DNA of 64,000 nt. Origin: Streptomyces clavuligerus (GTDB lineage: Bacteria; Actinomycetota; Actinomycetes; Streptomycetales; Streptomycetaceae). Positions within the stretch are counted from its first letter, which is position 1, and every line of letters begins with the position of its first letter. The stretch covers positions 2,728,001 to 2,792,000 of the forward strand of contig NZ_CP027858.1 in the NCBI RefSeq assembly GCF_005519465.1, given 5' to 3'. The notes beneath the pieces were generated by a model. It ran no database searches. It saw only the letters and a program-made list of their open reading frames with translations, and was not told the origin of the DNA. Positions 58,698 through 64,000 of the stretch are shown piece after piece. The position numbers were made by a program, and so were the translations under genes.

Positions 58698-60305
58698 TCA
58701 CATACGGAAGACGCCGAAGCCGCCGCGGGCTCCCTCGACGGGCGCGGTGTGGATCGCGGAGAGACAGATCCCGAGGACGGTACGGGTGTCCCGGGGGTCG
58801 ATCACCCCGTCGTCGTACAGCCGCCCGGACAGGAACGCGGGCAGCGACTCGGCCTCGATCTGCGCCTCCACCATCGCGCGCAGCCCGGCGTCGGCCTCCT
58901 CGTCGTACGGCTTTCCCTTCGCGGCGGCGGAGGCGCGGGCCACCAGCGAGAGCACCCCGGCGAGCTGCTGCGGCCCCATGACGGCGGACTTGGCGCTCGG
59001 CCAGGCGAAGAGGAAACGGGGGTCGTAGGCGCGCCCGCACATGCCGTAGTGGCCCGCGCCGTAGGAGGCGCCCATGAGCACGGACAGATGCGGGACGGTG
59101 GAGTTGGCCACCGCGTTGATCATCATGGCGCCGTGTTTGATGATCCCGCCCTGCTCGTACTCCTTGCCGACCATGTAGCCGGTGGTGTTGTGGAGGAAGA
59201 GCAGCGGGATGTCCCGCTGGTTGGCGAGCTGGATGAAGTGGGCCGCCTTCTGCGACTCCTGGCTGAACAGCACCCCCTGCGCATTGGCGAGCACCCCGAC
59301 CGGATAGCCGTGGAGGCTCGCCCACGCGGTGACCAGACTGGGCCCGTAGACCGGCTTGAACTCGTCGTACGCCGAGTCGTCGACGATCCGGACGATCACC
59401 TCGCGCGGGTCGAACGGGATCTTCAGATCCTCCGGGACGATGTCGAGCAGCTCCTCGGCGGGGTACCGGGGCGGCGGCGCGGGCGGCGGGTCGGGGTGGG
59501 CCTTGCGCCGGTTGAGCCGGGCGACGATCCGGCGGGCGGTGCGCAGCGCGTCGGGCTCGTCCAGCGCGAAGTGGTCGGCGAGCCCGGAGGAACGGGCGTG
59601 CATGGCGGCGCCGCCGAGGGACTCGTCGTCGCTCTCCTCGCCGGTGGCCATCTTCACCAGGGGCGGACCGCCGAGGAAGACCTTGGAACGCTCCTTGATC
59701 ATGACGGTGTGGTCGGACATCCCGGGGACATAGGCGCCGCCCGCCGTGGAGTTGCCGAACACGACCGCGATGGTGGGGATACGGGCTGCGGAGAGCCGGG
59801 TGAGGTCGCGGAAGAGCGCCCCGCCGGGGATGAACACCTCCTTCTGGGAGGGGAGGTCGGCACCGCCGGACTCGACCAGCGAGATCAGCGGCAGCCGGTT
59901 GGCGAGCGCGATCTCGTTCGCCCGCAGGGACTTCTTCAGCGTCCAGACGTTGGAGGCGCCGCCGCGTACGGTCGGGTCGTTCGCCGTGATCACGCACTCC
60001 ACGCCCTCGACCACGCCGACGCCGGTGACGAGGGAGGCGCCGACGGGGTACTCGGTGCCCCAGGCGGCGAGCGGGGACAGCTCCAGGAACGGGGTGTCCG
60101 GGTCGAGCAGCAGCTCGATCCGCTCCCGGGCGAGGAGTTTGCCCCGGGCGCGGTGGCGGGCGGTGTACTTCTCGCCGCCGCCCGCGAGCGCCTTGGCGTG
60201 CTCGGCGTCGAGCGCGGCGACACGGGCGAGCATGGCGGCGCGGCGGGCGGATCGGTCACCCGGGCCACCCGGCTCGGGCGGCGGCGGTGCGGGGCCGTCG
60301 GTCAC
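58698..60305 (-). CDS. Acyl-CoA carboxylase beta subunit (carboxyltransferase)
   Basis: A 535-residue carboxyltransferase of the methylcrotonyl/geranyl-CoA type. Acyl-CoA and biotin site segments are VVFGNSTAGGAYVPGMSD, KVFLGGPPLVKMATGEE and HNTTGYMVGKEYEQGGIIKHGAMM. It starts at GTG 60305 with GGAGG in front. It transfers the carboxyl group from biotin of the alpha subunit to the substrate. With AtuA next to it, a terpenoid (geranyl-type) or leucine-derived substrate is likely; sequence alone does not separate them. Confidence 0.9.
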   Translation of the reverse strand: MTDGPAPPPPEPGGPGDRSARRAAMLARVAALDAEHAKALAGGGEKYTARHRARGKLLARERIELLLDPDTPFLELSPLAAWGTEYPVGASLVTGVGVVEGVECVITANDPTVRGGASNVWTLKKSLRANEIALANRLPLISLVESGGADLPSQKEVFIPGGALFRDLTRLSAARIPTIAVVFGNSTAGGAYVPGMSDHTVMIKERSKVFLGGPPLVKMATGEESDDESLGGAAMHARSSGLADHFALDEPDALRTARRIVARLNRRKAHPDPPPAPPPRYPAEELLDIVPEDLKIPFDPREVIVRIVDDSAYDEFKPVYGPSLVTAWASLHGYPVGVLANAQGVLFSQESQKAAHFIQLANQRDIPLLFLHNTTGYMVGKEYEQGGIIKHGAMMINAVANSTVPHLSVLMGASYGAGHYGMCGRAYDPRFLFAWPSAKSAVMGPQQLAGVLSLVARASAAAKGKPYDEEADAGLRAMVEAQIEAESLPAFLSGRLYDDGVIDPRDTRTVLGICLSAIHTAPVEGARGGFGVFRM

Positions 60306-60380
60306 GGATGCCTCCGGGGTCGGGGTGCGGAGGGGGGTGGAGGGGGGCGGAGTGCGGGCGCGGGGGGTGCCGGTCCCGGC

Positions 60381-62210
60381 TCAGGGGTCGGGGTCGGAGT
60401 CCGGGCCAGGGTCGGGGTCGGAGTCCGGGTCGGGGTCGGGGTCGGAGTCCGGGTCGGGGTCGGGGTCGGGGGCGCCGTCCGGGAGCAGGGCCTCGGGGAT
60501 GTCGAGCCACCGGGACCGCAGCCACTCCCCCAGCGCCTTGGCCTGCGGGTCGAAACGGGCCCGGGCCGCGACGCCCTCGCCGAGAATCCCGTACACGGTG
60601 AAGTTCACCGCGCGCAGATTCGGCAGCACCGCGCGGTCGACGGCGAGCGGGGCGGTCTCGGGCAGCAGCGCGCGGAGCCGGTCGGTGGTGAGGGTGTGGA
60701 CGAGCCAGGGCCAGGCAGCGTCCGAGCGCACCCAGACGCCGATGTTGGCGTCGCCGCCCTTGTCGCCGCTGCGGGCCCCGGCGACCAGGCCGAGCGGGGC
60801 CCGGCGGGTGGGACCCGGCGGCGGGAGCGGCGGCAGCGGGGGCGGTGGGGCGGGTGCGAGCGGCCGGGTGCGCGCGGGGTGCGGGAGCACGGTCCGGGTG
60901 CCGTCGGGGAGGACGGCGGTGTGGGTCACCGCCGACGCGTCGACGTAGTGCGCCGTGAACACCCCGTAGGGCGCGGCGTCCCCGGGCGGCGCGGTGGCAT
61001 GGAAACCGGGGTAGCTGCCCAGGGCGAGTTCGACGGCGGCCGAGCCGATCGCCCGTCCGGCCCGCACGGGGTCGCGGTCGCGGACGACGAGCCGCAGATA
61101 GGCGCTCGCCCGTTCCTCCGTGTCCGCGTCGGCCCGGTCGGTGCGGGACAGCTCCCAGCGGACCTCGGCGGGACGGCCCGCCCCGGCGTCCAGGGCCTCT
61201 TCCATCTGGGCTTTCACCAGTGCGGCCTTGGCCTCGATGTCGAGCCCCGTCAGCACGAGGACGACCTCGTTGCGCCAGCCGCCGACCCGGGTGACGCCGA
61301 CCTTGAGGGAGGGCGGCGGCGGCTCGCCCCGGACCCCGGAGATCCGCACACGGTCGGGGCCGTCCGGCTCCAGCCGGACGGAGTCGAGCCGCGCGGTGAC
61401 GTCGGGACCGGCGTAGCGGGCGCCGCCGGTCTCGTACAGGAGCTGGGCGGTGACCGTGCCGATGTCGACGCGTCCGCCGGTGCCGGGGTGCTTGGTGACG
61501 ACCGAGGAGCCGTCGGAACGGATCTCCGCGAGGGGGAAGCCGGGGCGGAGGCCGGGACGGGGGCGGGGGCCGGGGCGGGTACGGGCGGCGGCGTCGGTGA
61601 AGAAGGCGTAGTTGCCGCCGGTGGCCTGGGTGCCGCACTCCAGGACATGGCCCGCGACGACGGCGCCCGCCAGCGCGTCGAGGTCGTCGGGGTCGTCCGG
61701 GTCCCAGCCGAAGTGGGCGGCGGCGGGGCCGGTGACGAGGGCGGCGTCGGTGACCCGGCCGGTGACGACGATGTCCGCGCCCGCCCGCAGACAGGCGGCG
61801 ATGCCCGCGCCGCCGAGGTAGGCGTCGGCGGTGAGCGCGCCCCGCCCCCAGGGGCCGTCGGCGGGTGTGCCGCCCTCGACATGGGCCACACGGACCGGGA
61901 CGCCGAGCCGTGCGGCGAGCGTCCGTACCTCGTCGGCGAGGGCCGCCGGGTTGAGGCCGCCCGCGTTGGTGACGATCCGCACCCCCCGGTCGACGGCGAG
62001 CCCGAGACACTCCTCCAACTGGCGCGGGAACGTCTTGGCGTAGCCGAGCGCGGGGTCCTTCCGGCGGTCGCGGCCGAGGATCAGCAGGGTCAGCTCGGCG
62101 AGGTAGTCGCCGGTGAGCACGTCCAGCGGGCCGCCGGTGAGCATCTCCCGCAGGGCGTCGAAGCGGTCGCCGTAGAAGCCGGAGGCGTTTCCGATCCGGA
62201 GCGTGTCCAC
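60381..62210 (-). CDS. atuA: Acyclic terpene utilization AtuA-like protein
   Basis: A 609-residue protein of the AtuA (DUF1446) family with the N-terminal GNASGFYGDRFDALREML, ITNAGGLNP-type and ARSGDKGGDANIGVWVRSD segments. AtuA is required for citronellol/geraniol-type acyclic terpene use, but its exact reaction is unproven. The C-terminal domain near 500-570 matches the family, but the last 30 residues are a DPDPDSDP tandem repeat from a slippage-prone DNA tract (60381-60475). The start is GTG 62210, six bases after the upstream gene's stop. Confidence 0.88.
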   Translation of the reverse strand: MDTLRIGNASGFYGDRFDALREMLTGGPLDVLTGDYLAELTLLILGRDRRKDPALGYAKTFPRQLEECLGLAVDRGVRIVTNAGGLNPAALADEVRTLAARLGVPVRVAHVEGGTPADGPWGRGALTADAYLGGAGIAACLRAGADIVVTGRVTDAALVTGPAAAHFGWDPDDPDDLDALAGAVVAGHVLECGTQATGGNYAFFTDAAARTRPGPRPRPGLRPGFPLAEIRSDGSSVVTKHPGTGGRVDIGTVTAQLLYETGGARYAGPDVTARLDSVRLEPDGPDRVRISGVRGEPPPPSLKVGVTRVGGWRNEVVLVLTGLDIEAKAALVKAQMEEALDAGAGRPAEVRWELSRTDRADADTEERASAYLRLVVRDRDPVRAGRAIGSAAVELALGSYPGFHATAPPGDAAPYGVFTAHYVDASAVTHTAVLPDGTRTVLPHPARTRPLAPAPPPPLPPLPPPGPTRRAPLGLVAGARSGDKGGDANIGVWVRSDAAWPWLVHTLTTDRLRALLPETAPLAVDRAVLPNLRAVNFTVYGILGEGVAARARFDPQAKALGEWLRSRWLDIPEALLPDGAPDPDPDPDSDPDPDPDSDPDPGPDSDPDP

Positions 62211-62216
62211 CGGGGC

Positions 62217-63035
62217 TCAGCCCTTCCCCGCCGCCGTCCGCTCATGCGGGGGTCGTGGCACGGGCTCGGGCCCCGGGGCGCCCGCGAACGCCTGGGCGAT
62301 CGTGAGCCAGTGGGCGGCGTCCGGGCCCTCGGCCGTCACCGCGAGATCGGCGGCGCGGGCGCGGCGGGTCACCAGCAGACAGAAGTCGAGCGCCGGGCCG
62401 GTGACCCGCTGCGCCGCGTCCTCGGGGCCGTGGCACCAGAGGGTGCCGTCCGGTGCGGTCAGCTCGATCCGGAAGGGGGCGGCGGGCGGGGTGAGCCCGC
62501 GCAGCCGGTGGGCGTGGTCCCGGGTGCGCACGCCGATGTGCGCGATGTGGCGCAGCCGGGCGGTGGGGACCCGGGCCGACCCGAGCGCGTCCGCCACGTC
62601 CTGGCCGTGCGCCCAGGTCTCCATGAGCCGGGCGCTCGCCATGGACGCGATGCCCATGGGCGGCCCGTACCAGGGGAAACGACTGTCGACGGGGGCGGAC
62701 TCCAGTGCGGTGAGCAGGAGTTCGCGCCCTTCGCGCCAGTAGGCGAGCAGGGTGGCGGGCGGCATCCTCGCCCATTCGGTCGCGGCCTCGTCCACGAAGG
62801 TCTCCGGCGTGGCGAGGGCCTTGGCCGCCTCGGTGGCGAAGGTGTCGGGGTCCGTGACCGCGAGCAGTGCGGCGCGGTCGGTCCACGCGAGATGCGCGAC
62901 CTGGTGCGCGACGCTCCACCGTGGGGCGGAGGTGCCGCGCGCCCAGGTCTCGTCCGTGGCATCCGCCAGCAGCCGGTCGAGTTCTTCGTACTCGTCCCGG
63001 AGATCTCTGAGCACGGCGGCGACGACTTGGGACAC
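62217..63035 (-). CDS. TIGR03084-like mycothiol/metal-binding protein
   Basis: A 272-residue protein of the DinB-like maleylpyruvate isomerase superfamily, close to the TIGR03084 group. It has VAHQVAHLAWTDRAALLAV, METWAHGQDVADAL and RHIAHIG with the metal-ligand histidines. GTG 63035 is preceded by GAGGGGAG and the conserved helix starts right after it, so it is preferred over an earlier in-frame codon. It is the first gene of the AtuA/carboxylase operon. Family members may be mycothiol-dependent transferases; the exact reaction is unknown. Confidence 0.85.
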   Translation of the reverse strand: MSQVVAAVLRDLRDEYEELDRLLADATDETWARGTSAPRWSVAHQVAHLAWTDRAALLAVTDPDTFATEAAKALATPETFVDEAATEWARMPPATLLAYWREGRELLLTALESAPVDSRFPWYGPPMGIASMASARLMETWAHGQDVADALGSARVPTARLRHIAHIGVRTRDHAHRLRGLTPPAAPFRIELTAPDGTLWCHGPEDAAQRVTGPALDFCLLVTRRARAADLAVTAEGPDAAHWLTIAQAFAGAPGPEPVPRPPHERTAAGKG

Positions 63036-63096
63036 GGTGCGCTCCCCTCGGGGGTCGGACGGTGTGTGCCGGGAGCATGGCAGTGTGTTGTGGAAC

Positions 63097-63114
63097 AAGC
63101 AAGCGTGCTTGCTT
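63097..63114. promoter_or_regulatory. Perfect TetR-type operator AAGCAAGC-gt-GCTTGCTT
   Basis: AAGCAAGC-gt-GCTTGCTT lies 62 bases upstream of the first gene of the eight-gene operon. It has the size and symmetry of a TetR operator. The TetR protein encoded as the last gene of the same operon is the natural candidate to bind it and autoregulate the whole unit. Confidence 0.72.
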
Positions 63115-63188
63115 GGTGGTTGGCCGGTGGGTGACGTGGCCCCTCTGGGGGCAAATTCAGCCCCTTGGGGGTGCCCATTTCAGCCTCG

Positions 63189-63304
63189 CCGGCGTTTGAG
63201 GCGCGGGGGTTCGGGGGCTGGCCCCCGACGACGGGGCCGCGCGGGGGCGGTCGGCTTGCGCGTCAGGCTTTGCGTTGGACGCGGGGTCCGTCCTCAAACG
63301 CCGG
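63189..63304. repeat. Streptomyces intergenic inverted repeat
   Basis: CCGGCGTTTGAGG (63189-63201) and CCTCAAACGCCGG (63292-63304) are an exact 13-base inverted pair flanking a 90-base GC-rich middle. Short elements with this core occur in many intergenic regions of streptomycete genomes. No gene lies in 63115-63488 apart from this element. Confidence 0.65.
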
Positions 63305-63488
63305 ACGGGCTTGGTGTGCTCGGGTCGGTCGTCGGGTGCGGGATGTGGGGGCCTCCGGGCTCGACTCCTCAGGGCCGGCAGACCGAGCGTCCGACGCAGA
63401 GTGCGGGCGGTTGTCCGCCGGTCCCTTCCGGGGACGACCCTGCACCCCCCACCACGGGGAGACGGCCCACCCGGGTGCGGGGGTTCCG

Positions 63489-63617
63489 TCAGACGGGGAG
63501 GCGGAGTGTTTCGAGGTCGCTGGCGACTCCGGAGGCGATCATCCCCACGGATATGGCCCACAGCGACAGAATCATGACGGCCCCCAGCAGGGAGACGTTC
63601 TTACTCCGGCGGCGCAT
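63489..63617 (-). CDS. Small membrane protein, 42 residues
   Basis: Reads MRRRSKN, then a hydrophobic helix (LLGAVMILSLWAISVGMI) and a short polar tail ending LRLPV. The positive N-terminus and single transmembrane segment are typical of a small inner-membrane peptide. Its ATG lies within the end of the 57-residue gene (17-base overlap), with GGAGGGG about six bases before it. It is probably translated with that gene. Function unknown. Confidence 0.72.
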   Translation of the reverse strand: MRRRSKNVSLLGAVMILSLWAISVGMIASGVASDLETLRLPV

Positions 63618-63774
63618 CGGGCCCCTCCGGCTGGGCGGGAGCCACCGGGGCCTTCTCCCGCAGAGCGGTGAGCACGGGCGCCTTCTTCTTCAGCTTGCAG
63701 TCGGGGCGGGGACAGGCACAGGGCCCGAAGTCGAGCGGATTGAACTCCGGACCTCGGTCATACGGCCGACTCAT
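63601..63774 (-). CDS. Small Cys/Lys-rich protein, 57 residues
   Basis: The 57-residue product starts MSRPYDRGPEFNPLDFGP and has a CACPRPDC cluster and a Lys-rich stretch (KLKKKAP), suggesting a small metal-binding or nucleic-acid-binding protein. GGAGGT precedes ATG 63774. An in-frame ATG at 63897 with AAGGAGG upstream would give a longer protein, but its extra residues look less protein-like. It overlaps the next small gene by 17 bases. Function unknown. Confidence 0.65.
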   Translation of the reverse strand: MSRPYDRGPEFNPLDFGPCACPRPDCKLKKKAPVLTALREKAPVAPAQPEGPDAPPE

Positions 63775-63916
63775 GGTCAACCTCCGTGGACGTGCTGGCG
63801 GAATGACGGTCAGATCCCTCGGGAGCAGCTTCCGCGCCGGTCGGCGACCTCCGCACAGTCCGCCGTCGCCGCTCGGGACGGGTCGGCTGTTGGTCATGCG
63901 GCGCCTCCTTGCGCAC
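63758..63916 (-). CDS. Possible small Arg-rich protein
   Basis: A reading frame of 52 residues from GTG 63916 with an Arg-rich start (PERRRRTVRR) and a Thr/Ser/Asp-rich end. Its stop overlaps the following small gene by 17 bases, the same overlap as between the next two genes, which supports it being real. The start codon is uncertain and the protein family is not recognised. Confidence 0.35.
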   Translation of the reverse strand: MRKEAPHDQQPTRPERRRRTVRRSPTGAEAAPEGSDRHSASTSTEVDHESAV

Positions 63917-63980
63917 CCCTCGGGAGGGGCGGTTTCGCTGCGTGACCAGATGACCACAACTAGCCCTACACTTGGCGCTG

Positions 63981-63998
63981 TTCAGTGGCTTCACTGAA
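63981..63998. promoter_or_regulatory. Inverted repeat at window edge
   Basis: TTCAGTG-gctt-CACTGAA lies upstream of the small-gene series near the end of the window. It may be a repressor operator for them. The window stops two bases later, so its context is incomplete. Confidence 0.45.
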
Positions 63999-64000
63999 CG

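Noticed and set aside
58674..63134. Very long plus-strand reading frame opposite the AtuA/carboxylase operon
   Set aside because: It mirrors four well-conserved minus-strand genes. Long antisense frames are expected at this G+C content, and the translation has no family features.

Overview
The window is high-GC actinobacterial chromosome, almost certainly Streptomyces. The signs are strong third-position G/C bias, many GTG starts, GTGA and ATGA overlaps, mycothiol-type enzymes, an SSI-family protease inhibitor, a DmdR/IdeR-type iron regulator, DasR-like operators and the intergenic repeat built on CCGGCGTTTGAGG. It is a chromosomal arm or sub-core region that mixes conserved genes with accessory catabolic and biosynthetic blocks. 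There is no rRNA, tRNA, CRISPR array or recognisable transposase.

Region 1 (1-6254 and 12548-26371) is acyl-CoA catabolism. It holds a DUF35 OB-fold protein, an FMO-type oxidase, an ADP-forming acyl-CoA synthetase coupled to a PaaG-like isomerase, a flavin reductase, an MFS permease with a divergent GlxA-type regulator, an SDR/acyl-CoA dehydrogenase/alcohol dehydrogenase operon, a cyclase-family hydrolase, and an amidohydrolase/two-dehydrogenase operon facing an AMP-forming CoA ligase. Five copies of one inverted repeat, TCTGAC-N5-GTCAGA, lie in front of these units, which points to one regulon.

Region 2 (6339-11491) interrupts this block with a five-gene minus-strand operon of lower G+C: alanine racemase, a divergent D-Ala-D-Ala-ligase-like ATP-grasp enzyme, an MFS exporter, EctA and EctB. 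EctC is absent, so this is not an ectoine operon. I read it as a candidate small biosynthetic cluster joining (N-acetyl-)diaminobutyrate to D-amino-acid ligation, or as a pathway with self-resistance genes. It is the best candidate for an undescribed system here.

Region 3 (26538-51838) is mostly conserved streptomycete material. It includes a DasR-site-controlled AA10 lytic polysaccharide monooxygenase, an EF-hand protein, a STAS protein, a sigma factor with a zinc-finger/mycothiol-enzyme partner, PurU, an SCO4402-family protein, a lipoprotein substrate-binding protein, a Pro-rich membrane protein, a TPR-type regulator, a prim-pol-domain protein, an ABC exporter, an SSI inhibitor, an alpha/beta hydrolase lacking its nucleophile serine, DmdR, a SIS protein with a DasR-like site in its promoter, a PAS/PAS/GAF protein, PdxH and citrate synthase. 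Repeat-rich gaps lie between them. At 49317-49550 a promoter, a 14-nt perfect complement of the 16S rRNA 3' tail and nested hairpins suggest a small structured RNA or leader.

Region 4 (51940-63035) is one eight-gene minus-strand operon of the atu/liu type: TIGR03084-like protein, AtuA, carboxylase beta, biotinylated carboxylase alpha, acyl-CoA dehydrogenase, CoA ligase, enoyl-CoA hydratase and TetR. A perfect AAGCAAGC-gt-GCTTGCTT operator lies upstream, and the TetR encoded by the last gene is the likely ligand. The window ends with an intergenic inverted repeat and three tiny overlapping ORFs, one encoding a 42-residue membrane peptide.
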